Origin: Candidatus Pacearchaeota archaeon
GTDB taxonomy: Archaea > Nanobdellota > Nanobdellia > Pacearchaeales > GW2011-AR1
Reading direction: 5' to 3'
Assembly (NCBI GenBank): GCA_026395855.1
Contig: JAPLXX010000057.1
Location: forward strand, 1 to 17,202
DNA: 17,202 bases
Part shown: positions 7,374 through 13,734 of the stretch, one piece after another
Layout: every line of letters starts with the position of its first letter
Numbering within the stretch: position 1 is the stretch's first letter
Program-made: the position numbers and the translations under genes
The notes under the pieces: model-generated
What the model was told of the DNA's origin: nothing
The model's input: only the letters and a program-made list of their open reading frames with translations
Databases searched by the model: none

Positions 7374-7928
7374 CTAACTTATTTTAGAAAGTTCCCATAA
7401 ACTTAATTCTTCAAAAAATAAGTTTTTCTTCGCAACTTCCTTAGATTTATAACTCAATTTATAAAAATTCACAGCAGACGAAAGCGAGCTTGTTATAATA
7501 AAGACTTTCCCGTCGCTGTTCAAATATTTTTTAGCTTGTTTCAGAAATTTGATAATTAATTCATTTCCTCTTTTCCCGCCCGTTGTTGCAACACGCGAGG
7601 TTTTTGGCTCTTTTTTATCAAGTGGTAAGTAAGGAGGATTAAAAATGATAATATCAAATTTTCCTTTAATTTTATTAAATAAATCGCTCGTTATACAATT
7701 AAACCCCAAATTTAAACAATGCTTAACAGCTTCTTTGTTAACATCTGTTCCTAAAATATTTTTCTTTTTAACACCCACTGATTTGACGGTTAATAAATTA
7801 ATTCCAGAACCAACCCCAACCTCTAATAACTTTAATTCAGGATTAATCTTTAACAATTTTGGAATTTCTTTTTTAAGAAAATCAGACATTAGGTAAGAAT
7901 CTTCCTGCGGCTCATAAATTTCAGGCAT
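7374..7928 (-). CDS. HemK2/Mtq2-like N5-glutamine methyltransferase
   Basis: A 184-residue class I SAM-dependent methyltransferase. The start MPEIYEPQEDSYLM is typical of the archaeal/eukaryotic HemK-related group; LLEVGVGSGI (34-43) is the SAM-binding motif I, TDVN (61-64) the acidic loop, and NPPYLP (97-102) the NPPY motif that positions a glutamine side chain. Eukaryotic Mtq2 methylates the GGQ glutamine of release factor eRF1 with its partner Trm112, so archaeal aRF1 is the likely target here; no Trm112 gene is in the window. It begins one base after the stop of the cyclophilin gene, in an apparent operon with it. No Shine-Dalgarno sequence is evident. Confidence 0.87.
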   Translation of the reverse strand: MPEIYEPQEDSYLMSDFLKKEIPKLLKINPELKLLEVGVGSGINLLTVKSVGVKKKNILGTDVNKEAVKHCLNLGFNCITSDLFNKIKGKFDIIIFNPPYLPLDKKEPKTSRVATTGGKRGNELIIKFLKQAKKYLNSDGKVFIITSSLSSAVNFYKLSYKSKEVAKKNLFFEELSLWELSKIS

Positions 7929-7929
7929 T

Positions 7930-8469
7930 TTACATCACAGAAGCTTTTTCTATAACCACCTTATCAAGTGGCTTATCTGCTGAATTTGTTTCAACTTTCG
8001 CGATTTCATCAACAACATCCATTCCCTTAACAACTTTCCCAAAAACAGGATGTTTTCCGTCAAGAAAATTATTATTAACAAGATTTATGAAAAACTGGCT
8101 TCCGCCTGTATTCGGTCCTGCATTTGCCATTGCAATTGTTCCTCTATTGTTCTTTTGCTCACCTTTAAATTCATCTTTTATTTCATAGCCAGGTCCACCA
8201 CTTCCTGTTCCTGTTGGGTCTCCACCCTGAATCATAAAGCCGTCAATAACTCTATGAAAAATAACGCCGTCATAAAAACCCTGCGAAACAAGTTTCTTGA
8301 AATTGCCGGCTGTAACAGGCATTTTGTCATAAAGTTCTATGACTATTTCTCCGTGATTTGTTTCAAGTTTTACTTTTGTGGGACTGCCAGATGCCATTTT
8401 GATTATTCCTATTAGCACAATTAAAAAAATTATGGCTATTATAAAGATTGTCTTTTTCTTAATTAGCAT
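7930..8469 (-). CDS. Membrane-anchored cyclophilin-type peptidyl-prolyl isomerase
   Basis: A 179-residue protein with an N-terminal hydrophobic helix (about residues 7-25, after the basic MLIKKK) followed by a complete small cyclophilin domain. Hallmarks are VIFHRVIDGFMIQGGDPTGTG (with the catalytic Arg in FHRV), the AMANAGPNTGGSQFFI segment and FLDGKHPVFGKVV. The tryptophan that binds cyclosporin in CypA is Phe here, as in many prokaryotic members. It should catalyse proline cis-trans isomerisation on the outer face of the membrane, helping exported proteins fold. The helix may be an anchor or an uncleaved signal. Its ATG lies only 16 bases after the 3' end of tRNA-Ser on the same strand, leaving no room for a normal promoter, so it is probably transcribed with the tRNA. 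Confidence 0.9.
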   Translation of the reverse strand: MLIKKKTIFIIAIIFLIVLIGIIKMASGSPTKVKLETNHGEIVIELYDKMPVTAGNFKKLVSQGFYDGVIFHRVIDGFMIQGGDPTGTGSGGPGYEIKDEFKGEQKNNRGTIAMANAGPNTGGSQFFINLVNNNFLDGKHPVFGKVVKGMDVVDEIAKVETNSADKPLDKVVIEKASVM

Positions 8470-8485
8470 TTTAATAATAAATAAA

Positions 8486-8630
8486 CGCCTCAGCCAGGAA
8501 TCGGACCTGGAAGCCCCGAAGGGCCGAGATCTTTACCTTTTTGCGAAGCCATCTTTAGGAGATGTCATCGTAGAAGAACCTAGGTTCTTCCCGTTAGCAA
8601 TCTCGTGCTCTACCATTGAGCGACTGAGGC
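8486..8630 (-). tRNA. tRNA-Ser(GCT) with a 64-base intron
   Basis: On the minus strand: acceptor GCCTCAG (8630-8624) pairs with CTGAGGC (8493-8487), discriminator G73, CCA not encoded. D arm GCTC-AATGGTA-GAGC. The anticodon stem CGAGA (8605-8601) pairs with TCTCG (8529-8525); the loop reads TTGCTA before the intron, giving anticodon GCT and A37. A long variable arm (GCCC-TTCG-GGGC) marks a type II serine tRNA. T arm CCAGG-TCCGATT-CCTGG. The intron sits at the canonical 37/38 site (8594-8531, one-base ambiguity because A flanks both sides). A relaxed bulge-helix-bulge can be drawn: TGCT (33-36) with GGTA (two wobble pairs) and a three-base bulge AAG before A38. Confidence 0.9.
8531..8594 (-). 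other. Intron of tRNA-Ser
   Basis: Sixty-four bases between position 37 and position 38 of the tRNA. It holds a perfect 18-base palindrome GAAGAACCTAGGTTCTTC (8590-8573), which folds as a 7-bp hairpin with a CTAG loop, and a second 5-bp hairpin CATCT-CCTAA-AGATG (8564-8550). It is too short to encode a homing endonuclease. Removal would be by the archaeal tRNA splicing endonuclease. The exact ends could shift by one base. Confidence 0.75.
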
Positions 8631-8651
8631 TCACTTTGTTCACCCTGTTTC

Positions 8652-8661
8652 GTTTAAAAAA
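8652..8661 (-). promoter_or_regulatory. TATA-like box of tRNA-Ser
   Basis: Minus strand TTTTTAAACG, centred about 27 bases before the first base of the mature tRNA. It probably also drives the cyclophilin and methyltransferase genes downstream. The rest of the 130-base gap between the two divergent tRNA genes shows nothing but promoter-like AT-rich sequence. Confidence 0.5.
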
Positions 8662-8728
8662 ACAAACCAAGGCACTTTTTTATAGATAATCTATTACTTA
8701 TAAGGTTTTTTATGAGTTTTTTAGAAAC

Positions 8729-8737
8729 CTTTAAAAG
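8729..8737 (+). promoter_or_regulatory. TATA-like box of initiator tRNA-Met
   Basis: CTTTAAAAG, centred 28 bases before the first tRNA base, the standard archaeal distance. Confidence 0.55.
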
Positions 8738-8760
8738 TAAAAACATTTATCCTTTTATAT

Positions 8761-8836
8761 AGCGGGATAGAGGAGCCTGGAGTCCTCGCAGGGCCCATAA
8801 CCCTGAGATCGTGCGGTTCAAATCCCACTCCCGCTA
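8761..8836 (+). tRNA. Initiator tRNA-Met (CAT)
   Basis: Acceptor AGCGGGA (8761-8767) pairs with TCCCGCT (8829-8835), discriminator A, no encoded CCA. The A1-U72 pair and three consecutive G-C pairs at the base of the anticodon stem (CAGGG/CCCTG) are the archaeal initiator hallmarks, as are the AGCCTGGAGT D loop and TTCAAAT T loop. The anticodon loop reads CCCATAA, so base 33, almost always U, is C. The T stem is GTGCGG against CCCAC: five pairs form only if C8814 is bulged, one base more than the standard five-base strand. Either a real insertion or a sequencing error. A run of six T follows at 8840-8845. Confidence 0.93.
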
Positions 8837-8846
8837 TTCTTTTTTA
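8837..8846 (+). terminator. T-rich terminator after tRNA-Met
   Basis: TTCTTTTTTA directly after the tRNA 3' end. A T-run without a hairpin is the usual archaeal terminator form. Confidence 0.4.
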
Positions 8847-8888
8847 TTACCTCTTTAATAAAATCTAACCATCGCCTAGAAGTTAGAA

Positions 8889-8900
8889 ATGCTTAAAAAC
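8889..8900 (+). promoter_or_regulatory. TATA-like box of rnhB
   Basis: ATGCTTAAAAAC is centred about 26 bases before the ATG at 8921. This spacing favours that ATG over the in-frame TTG six bases earlier. Confidence 0.45.
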
Positions 8901-8920
8901 AAAATAACTTTTTCTTGAAC

Positions 8921-9592
8921 ATGTCTGAGCTTATTTTAGGCATAGATGATGCAGGACGCGGTCCTGTAATAGGTCCAATGGTTCTTGCAGGCTGCTTGAT
9001 TACAGAAGAGACAGAAAAAGAATTTAGAAGACTTGGGGTAAAAGATAGCAAACAGCTCACTAGAACAAGAAGGGCTTTTCTTGAGGGAATAATTAAAGAA
9101 AAATCAGAAGCTTTTGCAATTCAGGTAATGCCTGCGCCAGAAATTGACGGGAAAAATGATTCAGGGATAAATCTAAATGATGTAGAAGCACAGATGGCTT
9201 CAAAAATAATCAATGAAATAAACAAGGGCTTTGCAAAAATAAAAGTTGTCATAGATTGTCCTTCCACAAACAGAACTAACTGGCGGGAAGCTGTAAGAAT
9301 GCATATAGAGAATCTTTCTAATCTTGAAATAGCCTGTGAGCACAAGGCAGATGTGAATCATATAGCTGTTTCAGCAGCGTCAATACTTGCAAAAGAAGAG
9401 CGGGAAAGAGAAATGGATGTTTTAAGAAAAAAATACGGAGACAGCATTGGTTCTGGCTATTCTTCTGACCCAAAAACAACAAAATTCCTGGAGACAAATA
9501 TAAAAAAATTAGAGCATCATGGAATATTCAGAAAAAGCTGGAAAACCTGGAAAAAAGCAAATCATGATTCAGACCAGAAAAAGCTTTGCTAA
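8921..9592 (+). CDS. rnhB: Ribonuclease HII
   Basis: A 223-residue archaeal RNase HII, which cuts the RNA strand of RNA-DNA hybrids and starts removal of misincorporated ribonucleotides. Landmarks: GIDDAGRGPVIGPMV (residues 7-21), the GVKDSKQL substrate-contact segment, VVIDCPSTN carrying the third acidic residue, the HKADVNHIAVSAASILAK segment carrying the fourth, and GSGYSSDP. The family active site is Asp-Glu-Asp-Asp; here the second position is Asp (D9-D10), a conservative substitution worth noting. An in-frame TTG at 8915 would add two residues, but the ATG gives the standard family N-terminus and the better promoter spacing. It converges on the PH-domain gene with a nine-base gap between stops. 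Confidence 0.93.
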   Translation: MSELILGIDDAGRGPVIGPMVLAGCLITEETEKEFRRLGVKDSKQLTRTRRAFLEGIIKEKSEAFAIQVMPAPEIDGKNDSGINLNDVEAQMASKIINEINKGFAKIKVVIDCPSTNRTNWREAVRMHIENLSNLEIACEHKADVNHIAVSAASILAKEEREREMDVLRKKYGDSIGSGYSSDPKTTKFLETNIKKLEHHGIFRKSWKTWKKANHDSDQKKLC

Positions 9593-9601
9593 AAATTATT
9601 T

Positions 9602-10105
9602 TTAAAGCCCCTGCAAGCGACTTCTTTTTGAAATTTTCTTCATTAAAAAATCCCTGATTTTTTCAGCTTCTTTAACATCAACAGCTGGAATATAGCCCTC
9701 AGCAGCAAATCCCTTGCCCCCTGCTGAATATCCTGCTGTCTGTATATTTACTGCAGAGAATCCAAGCATTCTTGCAATTATTCCTCTTCTTATGTCAACA
9801 TTCTGGACCCTTTGATAAGGAACATTGCTGTATCTTTTGAAAATAACTCCGCTTTCTATTTTTAAATTATCAGGAGTGAATTCATAAAACCATCTGTCAT
9901 AAGAAAGTTGAATCCATACTTCTATAAATATAATCCAGAGGATTAAAAGAACAATAAAGGTTATTAATATTTTATAAAAACCAAAGCCGATAGCCAGAAG
10001 CACGGCAAAAATCGAAACAACAAGAAAGAATGCAAAAATGATAAATCCAATATAGGCAGAAATCCTCCATGAAACCTTTACTCCAGGATGCAGCTTTTTC
10101 ATCAT
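9602..10105 (-). CDS. Bacterial-PH-domain (DUF304/YdbS-like) membrane protein
   Basis: A 167-residue protein with two adjacent membrane helices (about residues 15-40 and 44-66) followed by a bacterial-type PH domain. The segment YEFTPDNLKIESGVIFKRYSNVPYQRVQNVDIRRG...LGFSAVNIQTAG is the standard YdbS/bPH2 signature. A short basic tail (KKISKRSR) ends the protein. Family members sit in the membrane with the PH-like domain on one face; their function is not well defined, with roles proposed in envelope homeostasis. It stands alone on the minus strand between rnhB and the histidine phosphatase, so context does not narrow its role. The start at 10105 gives MMKKLHPG; the second Met is equally possible. 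Confidence 0.85.
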   Translation of the reverse strand: MMKKLHPGVKVSWRISAYIGFIIFAFFLVVSIFAVLLAIGFGFYKILITFIVLLILWIIFIEVWIQLSYDRWFYEFTPDNLKIESGVIFKRYSNVPYQRVQNVDIRRGIIARMLGFSAVNIQTAGYSAGGKGFAAEGYIPAVDVKEAEKIRDFLMKKISKRSRLQGL

Positions 10106-10150
10106 TGTATTTAGCTTAGATTATTTAAAAAGCCTTCGGGCGAGCTTAAT

Positions 10151-10160
10151 CTTTAAAAAC
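10151..10160 (+). promoter_or_regulatory. TATA-like box of the phosphatase-SMC operon
   Basis: CTTTAAAAAC is centred about 26 bases before the ATG of the histidine phosphatase, suggesting a leaderless message. It is the only promoter candidate I see for the following SMC-family gene as well. Confidence 0.45.
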
Positions 10161-10180
10161 TTGTTAAACTATTTTTTATA

Positions 10181-10744
10181 ATGAAACTGTATGTTATTCG
10201 ACATTGTGTAGCTAAATCTAATGAAAATGGTATTGCTGCTTCAATATCAGAAAAATATTGTGGGGGCTTATCTAAAGCAGGACTAAAACAAGCAAAAGAA
10301 TTAGTATCAAAATTAAAAAAATACAAATTTGATGTGATTATTGTAAGCAGTTTAAAAAGAACAATCCAGACTGTTCAGCCTTACATAAACTCCCTTAATA
10401 ATCCCCCAAAAGTTATAATTTCAAAATTAGTATCAGAGAGGGATTTGGGTAAATTAAAAGGGAAAACTATTGAAGAAGTGGATAATTACAGAAAGAAAGA
10501 CAGTACCTATCCTGTTTCATGGAAACCCCCAAGAGGGGAGTCTGTTTTGGATGTCTATAAGAGAGCTAAAGAATTTGTAGTATATTTAAAGAAAAATTTT
10601 AATAAGAGCTCAAACATTTTGTTGGTAAGCCATAGTAATTTTATAAGGTGTTTAGACGCATTTTTGGCAAATAAAAATATAATGAAAATTTATTCTTACA
10701 AGGGCCCAAAACACGGAGATATTAAAAAATATTTAATAAAATAA
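10181..10744 (+). CDS. Histidine phosphatase family protein (phosphoglycerate mutase-like)
   Basis: A 187-residue member of the branch 1 histidine phosphatase superfamily. The catalytic motif reads RHCVAKSNE (Arg7, His8 the phospho-acceptor; the usual following Gly is Cys), then SSLKRTIQT, SERDLGKLKG with the catalytic Glu, and VSHSNFIRCL with the second catalytic His. All four active-site elements are present, so it should be active as a phosphatase or phosphotransferase. The family covers phosphoglycerate mutases, cobalamin-pathway phosphatases and broad-specificity enzymes, and the sequence alone does not decide. Its stop is one base from the start of the SMC-family gene, so the two are probably translated from one message. 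Confidence 0.88.
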   Translation: MKLYVIRHCVAKSNENGIAASISEKYCGGLSKAGLKQAKELVSKLKKYKFDVIIVSSLKRTIQTVQPYINSLNNPPKVIISKLVSERDLGKLKGKTIEEVDNYRKKDSTYPVSWKPPRGESVLDVYKRAKEFVVYLKKNFNKSSNILLVSHSNFIRCLDAFLANKNIMKIYSYKGPKHGDIKKYLIK

Positions 10745-10745
10745 A

Positions 10746-13610
10746 ATGAGTTATATAAAAAAACTGGTGATGCACGGGTTCAAAAGTTTTCCCAGAAAAA
10801 CAGAGGTTCCTTTTACTCCTGGAATAAATGTTATTCTCGGCCCAAACGGCAGCGGAAAAAGCAATATTTCAGATGCAATATGCTTTGTTCTTGGAAGAAT
10901 GAGCATGAAATCCATGAGAGCTGCAAAAGCAAGCAATCTTATTTTTTCCGGAAGCAAAACAGTTGCTCCTGCAAAAGAAGCTTCTGTTGAAATCGTATTT
11001 GATAATTCCCAGAAAACTTTTTCTCTGGAAACCTCTGAAATAACAATAAAAAGAATTCTCAGAAAAAATGGGCAGAGTATATACAAAATAAACAACGAGA
11101 CAAAAACAAGGCAGGAAATTTTAAGCCTTCTTGCGCAGGCAGGAATAGATCCGCAGGGATTTAATATAATTCTCCAGGGAGAAATCCAGAATTTTGTCAG
11201 AATGCAGGCAGAAGACAGGCGGGAAGTTATTGAAGAAGTATCCGGCATAGCTGTTTATGAAACAAGAAAGGAAAAATCTCTTCACGAGCTTGAAAAAACA
11301 GATGAAAGGCTAAAAGAAATAACATCTATTTTAAGGGAAAGAACAGCTTATCTTAATAATCTGGAAAAAGAAAGACAGCAGGCGCTGAAATACAAAAAGC
11401 TTGAGGCAGATATAAAAAAATTAAAGGCAAGCATAATAAATTTTGATTTAGTCAAAAAGAAAAAAGAAACAGAAGTCATAGTTCTGGAAATAGAAGGAAA
11501 AAACAAAGAGCTTGAAAAAGCAAGAAAAAATATTGTCAGCTTTGAGACAGAAATAAAAAACACAGAATTAAGAATTTCATCTATAACCAAGCAGATTTCA
11601 GAGTCAACAGGATTAGAGCAGGAAAAGCTTAATTCAGAGATAGCAAACCTGAGGGCAGAGCTTGCAGGACTGCATGTAAGAAAAGAAAACTATACAGCTA
11701 AGCTTGCAGAACTTGCACGCCAGAAAAAAGATTCGCAGGAAGCGCTGAAAGAGCTTGAGGAAACAATAAAACAGCTGAAAAAGCAGACACCTACATCTGA
11801 GAACAAGGCAAAAGATGTAGAAAAAAAGAAGCTTGAGCTTGAAAAGCTTGAATCTATGAAGAAAAGATTTTACATGTCAAAGTCAGAGCTGAAAAGCGTG
11901 AAAGAAAGGCTCGAGGACAAAAATGCTCTTTTCCAGACATATGCAAATGAATCTGATTTTCTTTTAAAGCAGATAGAAACAATTTCTATTGCATTATTTG
12001 ACAAAAGGTCTTCTTCTGAAAAATTGGATGCTCTTAGGCATTCACTTGCAGAAAAAAGAGATTCTGTGACAAATCTTTTAAGAAAAGAAGTAGAGCTTGA
12101 AAAAAAGAATTATGGAAATGAATCAGAAATAGAAAACCACAACAGGATTCTTGAGAAAATTTCAAAGATGGATGTCTGCCCTGTCTGCAAAAGCAAAATA
12201 ACTCCTGAGCATATGGAAGTAATAAAAAAGGAAATTCATCCAAAAATAGAATCCCTAAAAAAAGAAATTTCCAATGCAGACAAAGAGCTTAAGGAGATTT
12301 ATGAGAAAAAAGAGCTTTTAGGCTCAGATATAGAGCAGATTTCTCAGGAAATTTCCAAGACAGATTCTGATTTAAGCAAGCTTTCTTCTGTAGAAGAAAA
12401 GAAAGAGCAGATAAAAGCTCTCCAGAAAAAATCAGATGAAATAAAAGCAGAGATTTCAGAGCTTGTGAAAAAAGGAAAAAAGCTTGAGGAAGAAATAGAG
12501 AACAATTCAGGCATAGAAGAAAAATATGAAACAACAAGGGTTGAGATTCAGGATATTTCTATAAGGACAAAAGAAACCATGAGTTCAGAGGTGGCTTTCA
12601 AGGAAAGGGAAACAGAAAGGCTGAAAATATTTCTCAAGCAGATTTCAGGAAATGAAGAAGAGCTTGCAGAGGAAGATTCTTCTCTGGAAGAAACTATTGA
12701 AGAAAAAGAGGAAACACTTGAAAAAAAGAAAATTCAGGAAGAGCAATTAAGCCAGAAATTCCAAAGGCTTATTTCTGAAAGAGAAAACTTCCAGAAAAAA
12801 ATAAGGGACATTGAGCTTGAGATATCAAAAAAGCAGAATGATATTCACAATATAGAATCTACAGTCAATGAATTAAAAATAGACAAGGCAAGGACAGATG
12901 CAGAAGCAGAGAATCTTCAGACAGAGCTTGCCGGATTTGGCGAAATAGAAATAATAAAAGCAGGCAAAGAAATTCTTTCTGAAAGGCTTGTTAAATCCCA
13001 GGAAATATTCTCAAGCCTCGGCTCTGTAAATCTTCGTTCCCTAGAAGTTTATGATTCTATTAAAAAAGAATACGATTTGATAAAGGAAAAAGCAGAGATA
13101 ATAAACAAGGAAAAAGAGGGAATTATGAAAATAATCCATGAAATAGACATTAAAAAGAAAAAAGTATTTATGCAGACTCTGAAAACTCTGAACGAGCTTT
13201 TTTCAAGAAACTTTTCTCAGCTCAGTGTCAAAGGCCAGGTTTATCTTGAGCTTGAAAATCCGCAGGAGCCGTTTGAGCCAGGAGCAGGCGTTCAGATAAC
13301 TGTAAAAACAGGGCATGGAAGATATTTTGATGTTAAGTCGCTTTCAGGAGGAGAACAGACACTTGTCGCGCTTTCCCTTATATTTGCGATTCAGGAATAT
13401 CGTCCGTATTATTTCTATCTGGTTGACGAAATAGATGCAGCTCTTGACAAAAGGAATTCAGAGCGCCTGGCAGGCTTGCTGAACAAGTATATGCAGAGAG
13501 GCCAGTATATTGTCATAAGCCATAATGATGAAGTCATCTCGCGTGCGACAAACCTTTATGGCGTTAGTATGCATGAGGGAATCAGTAAGATAATTAGTTT
13601 AAAAGTTTAA
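10746..13610 (+). CDS. SMC-family ATPase with a Rad50-type zinc hook
   Basis: A 954-residue chromosome-organising ATPase. The head halves are SMC-like: N-terminal MHGFKSFPRKTEVPFTPGIN with Walker A GPNGSGKS (32-39) and Q-loop QGEIQNFV; C-terminal signature LSGGEQTLVALS (866-877) and Walker B/D-loop LVDEIDAALDKRN (892-904). Between them are two long heptad-rich coiled coils (about 165-470 and 490-800). At the exact centre is CPVCKSKI (Cys478, Cys481), the form of the Rad50 zinc hook, and there is no 150-residue globular hinge. It is shorter than a canonical SMC (about 1150-1200). I recall that archaeal SMC-related proteins with zinc hooks have been described; this fits that group better than canonical SMC or Rad50. 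No scpA, scpB, mre11, herA or nurA gene is nearby. TAA-A-ATG junction with the phosphatase gene. Confidence 0.88.
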   Translation: MSYIKKLVMHGFKSFPRKTEVPFTPGINVILGPNGSGKSNISDAICFVLGRMSMKSMRAAKASNLIFSGSKTVAPAKEASVEIVFDNSQKTFSLETSEITIKRILRKNGQSIYKINNETKTRQEILSLLAQAGIDPQGFNIILQGEIQNFVRMQAEDRREVIEEVSGIAVYETRKEKSLHELEKTDERLKEITSILRERTAYLNNLEKERQQALKYKKLEADIKKLKASIINFDLVKKKKETEVIVLEIEGKNKELEKARKNIVSFETEIKNTELRISSITKQISESTGLEQEKLNSEIANLRAELAGLHVRKENYTAKLAELARQKKDSQEALKELEETIKQLKKQTPTSENKAKDVEKKKLELEKLESMKKRFYMSKSELKSVKERLEDKNALFQTYANESDFLLKQIETISIALFDKRSSSEKLDALRHSLAEKRDSVTNLLRKEVELEKKNYGNESEIENHNRILEKISKMDVCPVCKSKITPEHMEVIKKEIHPKIESLKKEISNADKELKEIYEKKELLGSDIEQISQEISKTDSDLSKLSSVEEKKEQIKALQKKSDEIKAEISELVKKGKKLEEEIENNSGIEEKYETTRVEIQDISIRTKETMSSEVAFKERETERLKIFLKQISGNEEELAEEDSSLEETIEEKEETLEKKKIQEEQLSQKFQRLISERENFQKKIRDIELEISKKQNDIHNIESTVNELKIDKARTDAEAENLQTELAGFGEIEIIKAGKEILSERLVKSQEIFSSLGSVNLRSLEVYDSIKKEYDLIKEKAEIINKEKEGIMKIIHEIDIKKKKVFMQTLKTLNELFSRNFSQLSVKGQVYLELENPQEPFEPGAGVQITVKTGHGRYFDVKSLSGGEQTLVALSLIFAIQEYRPYYFYLVDEIDAALDKRNSERLAGLLNKYMQRGQYIVISHNDEVISRATNLYGVSMHEGISKIISLKV

Positions 13611-13670
13611 TTTTCATGTAGCAACCAAGATATATAAATTCAAGATTTTTATTATAAGAATAGTCGCTTA

Positions 13671-13700
13671 TATACACTTAATTTTTTGGTTATATTAAAC
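13671..13700 (+). promoter_or_regulatory. TATA-like elements before the PCMT gene
   Basis: GCTTATATAC at 13671-13680 and GGTTATATTAAAC at 13688-13700 are both plausible TATA boxes. The second would start transcription near 13720, which favours the ATG at 13735 over the upstream TTG at 13714. An earlier GATATATAAATTC (13628-13640) is a further candidate. Confidence 0.3.
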
Positions 13701-13734
13701 TATTAAAAGGAAATTGGGTGTCAAGAAACCATGG

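Noticed and set aside
8378..8689. Plus-strand open frame of 103 codons across the tRNA-Ser gene
   Set aside because: It crosses a complete tRNA gene and the cyclophilin start; the translation looks like a shadow of the tRNA and its promoter.
8811..8828. A tiny intron or split site in the T arm of tRNA-Met
   Set aside because: Only one base is in excess and no bulge-helix-bulge can be drawn; a bulge or a sequencing error is simpler.
8915..8920. TTG start for RNase HII
   Set aside because: The ATG two codons later gives the usual family N-terminus and the better distance from the TATA-like box.
10751..11248. Long open frame antisense to the SMC gene, and similar frames opposite ileS, dnaG, cyclophilin and the TrmB-like gene
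   Set aside because: They lie wholly inside genes with strong family motifs and their translations are compositionally odd (Phe/Ser/Leu-rich) with no recognisable domain.
10746..13610. Calling the SMC-family gene rad50
   Set aside because: The zinc hook is Rad50-like, but the head motifs and the C-terminal LSGGEQTLVALSLIFAIQ / LVDEIDAALD segments are SMC-like, and no mre11, herA or nurA gene is adjacent.
13714..13734. TTG start for the PCMT gene
   Set aside because: The extra seven residues are not typical of the family and two downstream ATG codons fit better; not fully excluded.
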